Shown: positions 1-6,620 of the stretch, piece after piece | How positions within the stretch are numbered: the stretch's first letter is position 1 | How the letters are laid out: each line of letters starts with the position of its first letter | NCBI GenBank assembly: GCA_022711195.1 | Contig: JAKLFN010000059.1 | Location: 1-10,901, forward strand | Reading direction: 5' to 3' | Length of the DNA: 10,901 bases | From: Bacteroidota bacterium | GTDB lineage: Bacteria > Bacteroidota > Bacteroidia > Bacteroidales > VadinHA17 | The notes under the pieces: model-generated | The model's input: only the letters and a program-made list of their open reading frames with translations | The model's database searches: none | Told to the model about the DNA's origin: nothing | Position numbers and translations under genes: made by a program

Positions 1-470
1 TCCTGGATGCAGTTCCTGATCTGTGTCGTCAGCCGTTCCTGTACCTGCAGTCGTCTTGCGTATGCCTCAACAACTCTGGCAATTTTGCTCAGGCCGGTGA
101 TATAACCATCGGGAATATAAGCCACATGCGCTTTCCCGAAGAATGGCAGCATGTGATGTTCACACATCGAGTAAACGTCAATATCCTTTACGATCACCAT
201 CTGTTTATACTCCTCAGTAAATTTTGCTGATGACAATATTTCATGAGGATTAAGATTATATCCCACGGTAAGATAATTCATAGCCTTGGCAACACGCTCC
301 GGTGTCTTCAGGAGACCTTCACGGGTTGGATCTTCACCTATCAGTTCGAGGATCCTCTTATAAAGTTTTGCCATCTCGGTAATGGTATCGGCATTCCAGG
401 TCTCAATTTTATTATATCCTTCTCCGATATGCCCGGATCCGTCATTTACTTTTTCAATCGTTTTAGCCAT
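1..470 (-). CDS. folE: GTP cyclohydrolase I (3' end cut by window edge)
   Basis: FolE converts GTP to 7,8-dihydroneopterin triphosphate, the first step of folate, queuosine and biopterin-type synthesis, in the cytoplasm. My reverse-strand translation gives 156 codons without a stop, beginning [13 protein letters not shown]. It contains the family signatures [15 protein letters not shown] (about 46-60), [22 protein letters not shown] (from about 99) and [24 protein letters not shown]103 and H106 match two of the three zinc ligands; the third cysteine and the C-terminal RG motif lie beyond the edge. The ATG at 468-470 overlaps the last codons of the upstream PTPS-family gene by 8 bases (ATGGCTAA), which points to translational coupling in a two-gene pterin operon. 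The identification is secure; only the missing end is unknown. Confidence 0.96.
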   Translation of the reverse strand, partial: MAKTIEKVNDGSGHIGEGYNKIETWNADTITEMAKLYKRILELIGEDPTREGLLKTPERVAKAMNYLTVGYNLNPHEILSSAKFTEEYKQMVIVKDIDVYSMCEHHMLPFFGKAHVAYIPDGYITGLSKIARVVEAYARRLQVQERLTTQIRNCIQ

Positions 471-873
471 AATACTCTACATAATTATTTTCTGTCTCTT
501 CAATCTTAACACAATATAATTCTGCTCCTGTCTTTTCTATCGCCGTTTTAAGCTCATTCCATACCGCTACAGCCAGGTTCTCCGTAGTGGCTATCTTTCC
601 TTTCATGAAGCTAACCTCAAGGTTCATATTCTTATGATCCAGCTTGTTAACAACCTTCTCGAGTATGATCTCCTTCAGCTCACCGGCATTTATAACAAAT
701 CCGTTATTATCCGAGGATTCTCCCCTTACAGTTACCCAGAGTACATAATTATGTCCATGCCAGTTCGGATTGGAGCATTTGCCATAGACCTCCCTGTTCT
801 TTTCGTCAGTCCACTCCTCCCTGTACATCCTGTGCGCGGCGCTGAACCTCTCCCGTCGTGTTAGAAATATCAT
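463..873 (-). CDS. 6-pyruvoyl-tetrahydropterin synthase / QueD-family protein
   Basis: This zinc enzyme family acts on dihydroneopterin triphosphate, the FolE product. PTPS gives 6-pyruvoyl-tetrahydropterin and QueD gives 6-carboxy-tetrahydropterin for queuosine. With the start at 873 the protein has 136 residues. Visible features are FSAAH (H14) and HGHNY (H39, H41) as zinc ligands, the catalytic cysteine in GKCSNPN (C33), and LDHKN (D79, H80). TTEN and the terminal [13 protein letters not shown] are substrate-binding type motifs. An in-frame ATG at 906 would add 11 residues, but family members usually begin a few residues before the F-S-A-x-H motif, so 873 is preferred. The layout of the Cys and Asp-His motifs closely resembles animal PTPS. 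It is co-directional with and overlaps folE. No queC, queE or sepiapterin reductase is in view, so the end product is open. Confidence 0.9.
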   Translation of the reverse strand: MIFLTRRERFSAAHRMYREEWTDEKNREVYGKCSNPNWHGHNYVLWVTVRGESSDNNGFVINAGELKEIILEKVVNKLDHKNMNLEVSFMKGKIATTENLAVAVWNELKTAIEKTGAELYCVKIEETENNYVEYYG

Positions 874-893
874 GATAAGGTTTCTTGTTATTA

Positions 894-901
894 CAATATT
901 A
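894..901 (-). promoter_or_regulatory. Possible -7 element for the pterin operon
   Basis: Read on the minus strand this is TAATATTG, one mismatch from the Bacteroidota TAnnTTTG element. It lies about 20 bases before the ATG at 873. No convincing -33 TTTG is visible at the right distance, so this is only a candidate. Confidence 0.25.
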
Positions 902-937
902 ACCAATAAAGTTCATCTTTTTATCTGGTAAAAGCAA

Positions 938-945
938 TATATTTG
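938..945 (+). promoter_or_regulatory. Promoter -7 element for mqnB-mqnD
   Basis: TATATTTG is a perfect match to the Bacteroidota primary-sigma -7 consensus TAnnTTTG. It ends 35 bases before the mqnB ATG at 981, giving a predicted leader of roughly 30 bases. A -33 TTTG is not clear at the usual 19-21 base spacing. Confidence 0.6.
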
Positions 946-946
946 A

Positions 947-968
947 ATTGAATGCTACCTGATTCAAT
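947..968 (+). promoter_or_regulatory. Dyad in the mqnB leader (possible operator or hairpin)
   Basis: ATTGAAT at 947-953 and ATTCAAT at 962-968 form a perfect 7-bp inverted repeat around an 8-base loop. It sits just after the -7 element, about where transcription should begin. It could be an operator or a weak 5' hairpin. The short AT-rich arms mean chance is possible. Confidence 0.3.
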
Positions 969-980
969 AGAAAAGTAAAT

Positions 981-1661
981 ATGCCGAAGAGCGTGCTTAT
1001 AGTTTCCGCCACAGAAGCAGAAGCAGCTGTAATAAAAAGAATTCCCGGGATAGGAGTCTCCGGAAATGGATTTATCCTGGGCCGATGCGAGATTTCACTA
1101 CTTGTAACCGGAGTAGGGGCTGTGGCAACGGCCTGGTCATTGACGAAATGCCTTTCATCAGGGAACAAGCCCGATCTGGCACTTAATATCGGTATTGCAG
1201 GGTCATTTGTCGAAGAGATACCAATAGGTTCTGTTGTTGTGCCGGTTGAGGATTGTTTTGCTGATGCCGGTATAGAGGATGGCAGCCGCTTCATGACTCT
1301 GGCAGAAACAGGTCTGCAGGACCCGGATAAGTTTCCTTTTAAGAATGGAAAGTTAATTGCCGACAACAGGTATACGGACCTGGCAAAAGATATTTTAAAG
1401 CCTGTAAGAGCAATAACGGTAAATACCGCGACCGGATCGGAACAAACAAAAAGTAGAATTGTAGCGAAGTATAATCCCGATATAGAAACAATGGAAGGTG
1501 CCGCTTTTTTTTATATTTGCAGCGGAGAAAATTTATCTTTTCTTGCCCTGAGAGCAATCTCTAACAAGGTTGAAACCCGTGACAGGGCCAGGTGGAACAT
1601 TCCACAGGCGCTTGACAGCCTGGCAGAAAAGCTAAAAGAACTCCTTTTATTGCTTGATTAG
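981..1661 (+). CDS. mqnB: Futalosine hydrolase
   Basis: MqnB removes the base from futalosine to give dehypoxanthine futalosine in the futalosine pathway to menaquinone, in the cytoplasm. The 226-residue protein has the nucleoside phosphorylase/hydrolase fold signatures: VLIVSATEAEA at the N-terminus, a glycine-rich VTGVGAVATAW, LNIGIAGSF (68-76), and DIETMEGAAFFY (167-178), which carries the acidic residues of the nucleoside-binding site. AISNKVETRDRARWNI (192-207) is typical of MqnB rather than of MTA/SAH nucleosidase. Length suits the family. The ATG at 981 follows a consensus -7 element. Only 3 bases separate its stop from mqnD, so the pair is clearly one operon. MTA/SAH nucleosidase is the main alternative, but the mqnD neighbour settles the call. 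Confidence 0.93.
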   Translation: MPKSVLIVSATEAEAAVIKRIPGIGVSGNGFILGRCEISLLVTGVGAVATAWSLTKCLSSGNKPDLALNIGIAGSFVEEIPIGSVVVPVEDCFADAGIEDGSRFMTLAETGLQDPDKFPFKNGKLIADNRYTDLAKDILKPVRAITVNTATGSEQTKSRIVAKYNPDIETMEGAAFFYICSGENLSFLALRAISNKVETRDRARWNIPQALDSLAEKLKELLLLLD

Positions 1662-1664
1662 GAA

Positions 1665-2501
1665 ATGAAACTCACCCTTGGATTTTCGCCATGCCCGAAT
1701 GATACATTCATTTTTGACGCAATGGTGCATGGCAGGATAGATACTGAAGGACTCAGATTTGATTATACCCTTGCCGATGTTGAGGAACTCAACAGGAAAG
1801 CCTTCAATAATGAGCTCGACATCACCAAAATGAGCTATTATGCTTATGCCTGTGTGGCAAATGATTATCTTATCCTTGATTCAGGGAGCGCCCTTGGCCA
1901 CAGGAACGGGCCTCTCCTCATAAGCAGGAAAAAGCTGGATAATTCCTCGATCGCCGGTTCACGGATTGCAATACCGGGGCAATATACAACTGCCAATATG
2001 CTCTTCAGCCTAGCCTGGCCGGAAGCAAAAGATAAAAGAGAATACCTGTTCTCAGATATCGAGAGAGCACTTCTCGACGGAGAGGTGGATGCCGGTCTTA
2101 TTATACATGAGACACGGTTCACTTATCAAAAGAAAGGACTTCATAAGGTAGCCGATATGGGCGAATACTGGGAGAAAATGACAGGCCTTCCGATACCGCT
2201 TGGCACCATCGTGATAAACAGAAGGATACCTTATGAAACAGCTGTTAAGGTAAACAGGATTATCCGCAGAAGCCTCGAATATGCGTATCATAATGCAATG
2301 GCCTCGTTTGATTTTGTCGCAGGTAATGCAAAGGAGATGGACTCTACCGTAATGAATAACCATATCAAGCTGTTTGTGAATAAATTCACACTAAACCTCG
2401 GTAAAGAAGGACGTAAAGCCATTAATGAACTGTACAGAATAGCACAGAAAAAAAATATCATTTCAACCCTGCCTGAAAAAATATTTCTTACATCTTTATA
2501 A
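1665..2501 (+). CDS. mqnD: 1,4-dihydroxy-6-naphthoate synthase
   Basis: MqnD converts cyclic dehypoxanthine futalosine to 1,4-dihydroxy-6-naphthoate, the naphthoquinone ring precursor of menaquinone. The 278-residue protein starts MKLTLGFSPCPNDTFIFDAM, the hallmark MqnD opening. It continues with DVEELNRKAF, LDITKMSYYAY and GSALGHRNGPLLISRK, and has a periplasmic-binding-protein-like fold. H148 in GLIIHETRFTY corresponds to the catalytic histidine known from the Thermus enzyme. GLPIPLGTIVINRRI follows as expected. Length is normal and no damage is seen. It is 3 bases downstream of mqnB. The other pathway genes, mqnA and mqnC, are not in this window. Confidence 0.96.
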   Translation: MKLTLGFSPCPNDTFIFDAMVHGRIDTEGLRFDYTLADVEELNRKAFNNELDITKMSYYAYACVANDYLILDSGSALGHRNGPLLISRKKLDNSSIAGSRIAIPGQYTTANMLFSLAWPEAKDKREYLFSDIERALLDGEVDAGLIIHETRFTYQKKGLHKVADMGEYWEKMTGLPIPLGTIVINRRIPYETAVKVNRIIRRSLEYAYHNAMASFDFVAGNAKEMDSTVMNNHIKLFVNKFTLNLGKEGRKAINELYRIAQKKNIISTLPEKIFLTSL

Positions 2502-2519
2502 ATATTTCTACTTTTAATC

Positions 2520-4076
2520 ATGGTTAAGAAACTGTATTCATTTTTCGCAATCCTGACGATAGGAATATCTGCTGCCGCTCAGCAGAATAAGGTCATTGAA
2601 AAGATCATAGAACTTGGTCGTACCGACAACCGGACCATGCATCATCTCGATGTGTTAAGCAACCGTTTCGGGGGAAGACCTGTAGGCTCCGATGCCTATG
2701 AGAATGCTGCCTTGTGGTGTGCCTCCGAATTCAAAAAATGGGGTATGGAGGTTATCATGGACGAAGCCGGTACTGTGCCTGTAGGATTTAACCGCGGCCC
2801 CTGGTTCGGGCGTATGCTCTCCGATAACGGCATGACGCTTCACTTTGCAACTCCTTCATATACAGCAGGTACAAAGGGTGTTCAGCGTGGCCATGTGCTC
2901 ATGGAGCCAAAAACACGTGCTGAATTCGAAAGGATGAAGGGTACACTTAAAGGCGCATGGGTCCTTATCAGCGGGAAAAACGAAGGATGGCCGGTCGACT
3001 GGTCACCCAGGGGCGATTCGTTGCGGGCACGTGTGATTGCATATAACGATTCTTTGATAAATGCCAGCCGCGACAGCCGCAGGGGCGGCCCCGGTGGACC
3101 TCCTCCCGGAACAGGTACACAGGCAGGTCCCAGGCTGAGAGAAGAACCTGCTCTTTTCTATAAGGAAATGGTACAGGCGGGGATACTGGGAGTCATCCAG
3201 TCGTCAGCTGTACCAATAAGGGCACTATACGACCGCAAGAATATCGACAAGCTTTCTTTCGATAATCTTCCTTCAGTCTGCGATATAAAACTCGATGAGA
3301 ACCAGTTCGCCATTATCGAGAAAATGGTTCAGGAACGACGTTATTTCCTTCTCGAATTCGATATCCGGAACCATTTCAAACCGGGACCGGTAAAATATCA
3401 TAATGTAATAGGCGTTATCCGTGGAACACAATATCCCGATGAGTATGTTATGATGGGAGGTCATCTCGATTCATATGATGTTGCAACAGGTGGCGTCGAC
3501 GACGGATCGGGCGCCACACCCAATATGGAAGCAGCACGCCTGATCATGGAAGCTGGAGGAAAACCAAAACGCACAATACTCGTTTGCCTGTGGGCAGCTG
3601 AAGAGTTTGGACTGCTCGGTTCAAAGCACTGGGTCGAAGCCAACCGCGACAAACTGCCGCGAATCTCAAACTACTTCAACCGCGATGGTGGCCCTACGGT
3701 GGCATCAGGACTGACAGTACCGGAAGCAATGTATGACGATTTTGAAAAAGTTTGCAAACCGCTGAATAGTATAAATCCTGATTTCCCGTTTAACCTGGTA
3801 AAAAGAACTCAGCCTCCGCGTCCCCGTCCTGCCATTCCTAGCGGTACCGACAGCGGCCCCTTCGCTGTACAGGGCGTGCCTGTCCTGTCGTTTGAAGCTC
3901 CTGATTCAAAGGGATATAACTTCAGCTACCAGGAAATCTGGCATACGGAAAATGATCTTTATAATAAAAGCATACCCGAATACCAGGAACATACTTCTGT
4001 CGTTACAGCTGTGGTAGTTTACGGACTGGCAAACCTCGACCACCTGCTTTCGCGTGAGGGATTGTATGCCGAGTAA
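2520..4076 (+). CDS. Secreted M28-family zinc metallopeptidase
   Basis: This 518-residue exported aminopeptidase-like hydrolase should use two zinc ions. A signal peptide covers about residues 1-20 (KK, then a hydrophobic stretch to ISAAAQ). A region resembling a protease-associated insert (about 110-290) separates the N-terminal part from the catalytic core. Metal and catalytic residues are in place: H315 in GGHLDS, D327 in GVDDGSG, E361-E362 in WAAEEFG, D389 in NRDGG and H475 in IWHTEND. A Gly/Pro-rich loop (about 187-204) lies inside the insert region and is probably a flexible surface segment. The ATG is 18 bases after mqnD, so read-through from that operon is possible, but no functional link to menaquinone is suggested. 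Substrate is unknown; peptide scavenging in the periplasm or outside is the likely role. Confidence 0.92.
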   Translation: MVKKLYSFFAILTIGISAAAQQNKVIEKIIELGRTDNRTMHHLDVLSNRFGGRPVGSDAYENAALWCASEFKKWGMEVIMDEAGTVPVGFNRGPWFGRMLSDNGMTLHFATPSYTAGTKGVQRGHVLMEPKTRAEFERMKGTLKGAWVLISGKNEGWPVDWSPRGDSLRARVIAYNDSLINASRDSRRGGPGGPPPGTGTQAGPRLREEPALFYKEMVQAGILGVIQSSAVPIRALYDRKNIDKLSFDNLPSVCDIKLDENQFAIIEKMVQERRYFLLEFDIRNHFKPGPVKYHNVIGVIRGTQYPDEYVMMGGHLDSYDVATGGVDDGSGATPNMEAARLIMEAGGKPKRTILVCLWAAEEFGLLGSKHWVEANRDKLPRISNYFNRDGGPTVASGLTVPEAMYDDFEKVCKPLNSINPDFPFNLVKRTQPPRPRPAIPSGTDSGPFAVQGVPVLSFEAPDSKGYNFSYQEIWHTENDLYNKSIPEYQEHTSVVTAVVVYGLANLDHLLSREGLYAE

Positions 4077-4084
4077 GAATTAAA

Positions 4085-4106
4085 AATATATACAGAAAGA
4101 TATATT
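4085..4106. other. AT-only inverted repeat after the peptidase gene
   Basis: AATATAT at 4085-4091 pairs with ATATATT at 4100-4106 around an 8-base loop in the 66-base gap before the nitroreductase gene. It has no G-C pairs and no following T run, so it is at best a weak hairpin. Near 4120-4127 the sequence TAATTTTTG resembles a -7 element with one extra base and could start the next operon. Confidence 0.15.
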
Positions 4107-4142
4107 CGGAAAAGGGCATAATTTTTGTGAATAAGTACAAAT

Positions 4143-4715
4143 ATGGAAATCAAAGATCTTGTTTTAAGAACACGTTCTTACAGACGGTTCGATGAATCAT
4201 TCCGGATAGAGTACAAAACCCTTGAAGGATTAGTATCCCTTGCCAGGCTGTCAGCTTCAGGTGCCAACCGCCAGCCGCTGAAATTTATGATCTTTAATTC
4301 TCCTGAAGAGTGTTCGCGGATCTTTCCTTCTGTCGTGTGGGCTGCCTATCTGAAAGAGTGGGACGGGCCTGCATCAGGAGAGAGACCTGCAGGATATATC
4401 GTTATCCTTGGCGATAAAACAATTGCCGATAATTTTGGGGTCGACCACGGTATTGCCGCACAGAGCATGATGCTGGGCGCCACAGAAAAAGGACTGGGAG
4501 GATGCATGATCGCTTCAATCAGAAGGGAACAGCTCAGAAGTGAACTCAAAATACCTGATAGATACGATATCCTGCTCATCCTTGCGCTGGGAAAACCTGT
4601 TGAGAACGTCATAATCGATGATATCCATGATGATGATGTAAAATACTGGCGCGATAAGGATAAAAATCATCATGTCCCCAAGAGAAAACTTAACGACCTT
4701 ATATTGAAGTTTTAA
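4143..4715 (+). CDS. Nitroreductase-family FMN flavoprotein
   Basis: The family uses FMN and NAD(P)H to reduce nitro compounds, quinones or other substrates in the cytoplasm. The 190-residue protein shows the N-terminal FMN phosphate motif TRSYRRFDE (10-18), SGANRQPLKFMI (39-50) for flavin contact, and the central helix HGIAAQSMMLGATEKGLGGCMI (from 102). ILALGKP (146-152) is the conserved strand near the C-terminus. It is on the short side for the family but appears intact. There is no signal peptide. The true substrate cannot be read from sequence. It is followed after 9 bases by the exported carboxypeptidase-regulatory-like protein, probably in the same transcript. Confidence 0.88.
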   Translation: MEIKDLVLRTRSYRRFDESFRIEYKTLEGLVSLARLSASGANRQPLKFMIFNSPEECSRIFPSVVWAAYLKEWDGPASGERPAGYIVILGDKTIADNFGVDHGIAAQSMMLGATEKGLGGCMIASIRREQLRSELKIPDRYDILLILALGKPVENVIIDDIHDDDVKYWRDKDKNHHVPKRKLNDLILKF

Positions 4716-4724
4716 CTGTATAAA

Positions 4725-5441
4725 ATGAAAAAGCAGACTCTTCTGCTCTCATTTCTTTTCTTCTTCTTCACACTATCATCTGCACAGGTGCTGAAGACCG
4801 GTGAGGGTATGATACTCTTCAGGGGACTGGTTCTTGATGCCGGTACCAGGATGCCGATCCAGGACTCACAGGTCTTTATTAACAGGACTTTCGTATCGAT
4901 AACCGACAATGAGGGGAAGTTCTCATTTAACGTAAACAGGCTCGATACCGTTGTTATCAGGTCACTTGGATACAGTGAAGCTTTGTGGCTGATCAGTGAT
5001 ACCCTAAAAGGAAAGGAGTTTATTGCAGGGATCTTTATGTTTCCTGATACTATTACTATACCCGAAGTGGTTATCCTGCCCAGGATCTCGACATTAAAGG
5101 CTGATCTTCTCAGACCTCAGCCGGCAGCCAGCAAGGAACTTGAGAATGCAAGGTATAATCTGGCAATATCAGCATACCAGGGCAGGGTGAACCAGGGAAA
5201 CCTCGGCGATCCTTCGATGAACTATGAATATATCAGGCAAAAGCAGAAGATGGATGCTTATACAAAAGGACAAATACCACCTGATAAGATTGCAGGAATA
5301 AGTCCGCTTCTACTGATCCCCGCAGCCTACCTGCTGATGAACGGCATGCCTGAAAAACCCTCTGCAGTTAAGCCAATAGTAACTGACCAGGAAACAGAAC
5401 TGATCCTTGAGAAATATTTCGACGAGCTTAAAAGAAAATAG
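4725..5441 (+). CDS. Exported protein with carboxypeptidase-regulatory-like domain
   Basis: The 238-residue protein begins with a strong signal peptide (KKQ, then a hydrophobic and Phe-rich run, with likely cleavage after SSA near residue 20). Residues about 31-112 fit the CarbopepD_reg-like beta-sandwich common in Bacteroidota: LFRGLVLDAGTRMPIQDSQVFI, then TDNEGKFSFNV, then TVVIRSLGYSE. In larger proteins this domain precedes TonB-dependent barrels, but no plug or barrel follows here. The C-terminal half (about 120-238) is not recognised; it has a short hydrophobic stretch (SPLLLIPAAYLLMNG) and a charged tail ending DELKRK. The role is unknown, probably a periplasmic or envelope-associated protein. 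Its TAG stop directly abuts the 7-bp repeat array, so a single-base stop change would extend it into PAPSTQ-type repeats. Confidence 0.8.
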   Translation: MKKQTLLLSFLFFFFTLSSAQVLKTGEGMILFRGLVLDAGTRMPIQDSQVFINRTFVSITDNEGKFSFNVNRLDTVVIRSLGYSEALWLISDTLKGKEFIAGIFMFPDTITIPEVVILPRISTLKADLLRPQPAASKELENARYNLAISAYQGRVNQGNLGDPSMNYEYIRQKQKMDAYTKGQIPPDKIAGISPLLLIPAAYLLMNGMPEKPSAVKPIVTDQETELILEKYFDELKRK

Positions 5442-5525
5442 TACCCGGCACCCAGCACCCAGTACCCAGTACCCAGCACCCAGCACCCAGCACCCAGCAC
5501 CCAGCACCCAGCACCCAGCACCCAG
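5442..5525. repeat. Tandem array of twelve 7-bp units (CACCCAG)
   Basis: Twelve uninterrupted 7-base units span exactly 84 bases. Nine read CACCCAG, two read TACCCAG (units 4 and 5) and the first reads TACCCGG. The array starts on the base after the stop of the plus-strand gene and ends one base before the stop codon (5527-5529) of the convergent proline dehydrogenase gene, so it is the whole intergenic region. On the minus strand eleven units give GGG runs separated by 4 bases, enough for a canonical G-quadruplex motif; the first unit gives a CCGGGTA variant. In the proline dehydrogenase transcript this G-rich strand would form the start of the 3' untranslated region. Any change in copy number leaves both proteins unchanged. 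Confidence 0.97.
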
Positions 5526-5526
5526 T

Positions 5527-6438
5527 CTACCCCTTATAAAAAATAGCCTTGATAATATCCTGTACCATCCTGGGATTTTCCTTCATCCTTCGTGTACAGT
5601 ATCCGAACCATTTCTCTCCAAAAGGAACATAAATCCTCATAGTATGGCCGTTCTTCACGATAGTGTCGCGGAGATTCGGTGTAACCCCATACAGCATCTG
5701 GAACTCATACATGGTTTTCGGGACGTTATACTTTTTGATCAGCTCATAGGCGCCATCAACGAGAGGTTTGTCGTGAGTGGCTATCCCTACATATATTTTA
5801 TTGGCAAGCATGTATTCGAGATCCTCGAGATAATGCTTGTTTATCTCTTCATATTTTTTGTATGAGATCGCCTCCGGTTCAATATATATGCCTTTGCAGA
5901 GCCTGAAATTAAGAGATCCTTCGGGGACGTTGAGGTCTTTCAGCCCTTTTACATCATCGAGAGTTCTTTTAAGATATGCCTGGACGACCAAGCCTACTCT
6001 TTTCGGAAACTCTGTCTTGAGCCTGCGGAACAGTTCTATTTCAAGTGTCGTACAGGGAGAATCTTCCATGTCGATCCTGATGAAATTATTATACGAATCA
6101 GCTTTCACGACAAGCTCCCTGATATGTCTGTAACACACTTCCTTGTCAATGAGAAGGCCAAAGCTTGTAGGTTTTACCGAGAAGTTGCCATCTATTCCAT
6201 TCTTATTGGCTATCTCCATAACATTGAGATACTCCTGCTTATTGGCTTCTGCTTCATCGAGGTTAGTTATAAACTCACCAAGAACATCTATTGTGACTTT
6301 TATATTCTTGCCGTTCAGTTCTTTTGAAACCTTCATGGCGTCTTCCACTTTCTCGCCTGAAATATATGAACTTGAGAAGAGCCAGATAAACTTCTTGGGG
6401 AAGTACGGCATTATTGCGGCAATAAATCTGTTGAACAT
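5527..6438 (-). CDS. Proline dehydrogenase (monofunctional)
   Basis: The enzyme oxidises proline to 1-pyrroline-5-carboxylate with FAD and passes electrons to the membrane quinone pool. The 303-residue protein has the PRODH barrel signatures in order: TIDVLGE (49-55), FSVKPTSFGL (86-94), IRIDMED (120-126), VVQAYLKRT (151-159), FRLCKGIY (178-185), IATHD (219-223), EFQMLYG (245-251) and VPFGEKWFGYCTRRMKENP (271-289). R283-R284 are the likely proline carboxylate contacts. Length fits the short, single-function bacterial form, not the PutA fusion. The second enzyme, P5C dehydrogenase, is not in view. It lies head to head with the ECF sigma gene across a 182-base AT-rich region and tail to tail with the gene ending at 5441, with the 7-bp array between. 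Confidence 0.94.
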   Translation of the reverse strand: MFNRFIAAIMPYFPKKFIWLFSSSYISGEKVEDAMKVSKELNGKNIKVTIDVLGEFITNLDEAEANKQEYLNVMEIANKNGIDGNFSVKPTSFGLLIDKEVCYRHIRELVVKADSYNNFIRIDMEDSPCTTLEIELFRRLKTEFPKRVGLVVQAYLKRTLDDVKGLKDLNVPEGSLNFRLCKGIYIEPEAISYKKYEEINKHYLEDLEYMLANKIYVGIATHDKPLVDGAYELIKKYNVPKTMYEFQMLYGVTPNLRDTIVKNGHTMRIYVPFGEKWFGYCTRRMKENPRMVQDIIKAIFYKG

Positions 6439-6505
6439 GGTTTAAATATAAGTTTAAATACTCCGTTTTATTGATGCTAAGTAAGCTTGTCGCTATTTAT
6501 TTTTT

Positions 6506-6521
6506 AATGACCTTTGTCATT
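6506..6521. promoter_or_regulatory. TGAC-N4-GTCA dyad, candidate operator
   Basis: AATGAC and GTCATT are perfect 6-base inverted arms around CTTT. Half-site geometry with a 4-base spacer resembles FNR/CRP-superfamily sites. It lies 68 bases before the proline dehydrogenase start and 100 bases before the sigma start, and shares the ATGAC/GTCAT core with the palindrome at 6586-6609. The regulator is unknown. Confidence 0.4.
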
Positions 6522-6585
6522 TACCAGGCATAATAAAAATGAAAATATTTATTTTGAATTAATTTTTCAGATAATGCAACCATTT

Positions 6586-6609
6586 ATTTTTATGACATGT
6601 CATAAAAAT
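6586..6609. promoter_or_regulatory. Perfect 24-bp palindrome upstream of ECF sigma gene
   Basis: The arm ATTTTTATGACA is followed directly by its exact reverse complement, with no spacer and no mismatch over 24 bases. It ends 11 bases before the ATG at 6621, in the expected leader or core promoter region of the sigma operon. Because the centre has no loop, it suits a dimeric DNA-binding protein better than an RNA hairpin, although a 4-base loop hairpin is possible. The related dyad at 6506-6521 strengthens the operator reading. The binding protein cannot be named from sequence. Confidence 0.6.
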
Positions 6610-6620
6610 GTCCTCAGCCT

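Noticed and set aside
899..1366. A 155-codon minus-strand open frame over the start of mqnB
   Set aside because: It is antisense to a clear futalosine hydrolase and its translation is low-complexity Ser/Pro/Ile-rich with no family resemblance.
3078..3131. Frameshift or foreign insertion suspected at the Gly/Pro-rich stretch of the M28 peptidase
   Set aside because: The frame stays open and downstream zinc ligands are all in frame; Gly/Pro-rich loops are common in exported proteins of this kind.
5442..5525. CRISPR array
   Set aside because: The units are 7 bases, directly abutting, with no spacers, and there are no cas genes nearby.
5310..5865. Open frames through the 7-bp array on both strands, encoding GAGCWVL-type and HPAPSTQ-type peptide repeats
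   Set aside because: They arise because the 7-base unit has no stop codon in any frame. They overlap two well-supported genes and look like no known domain.
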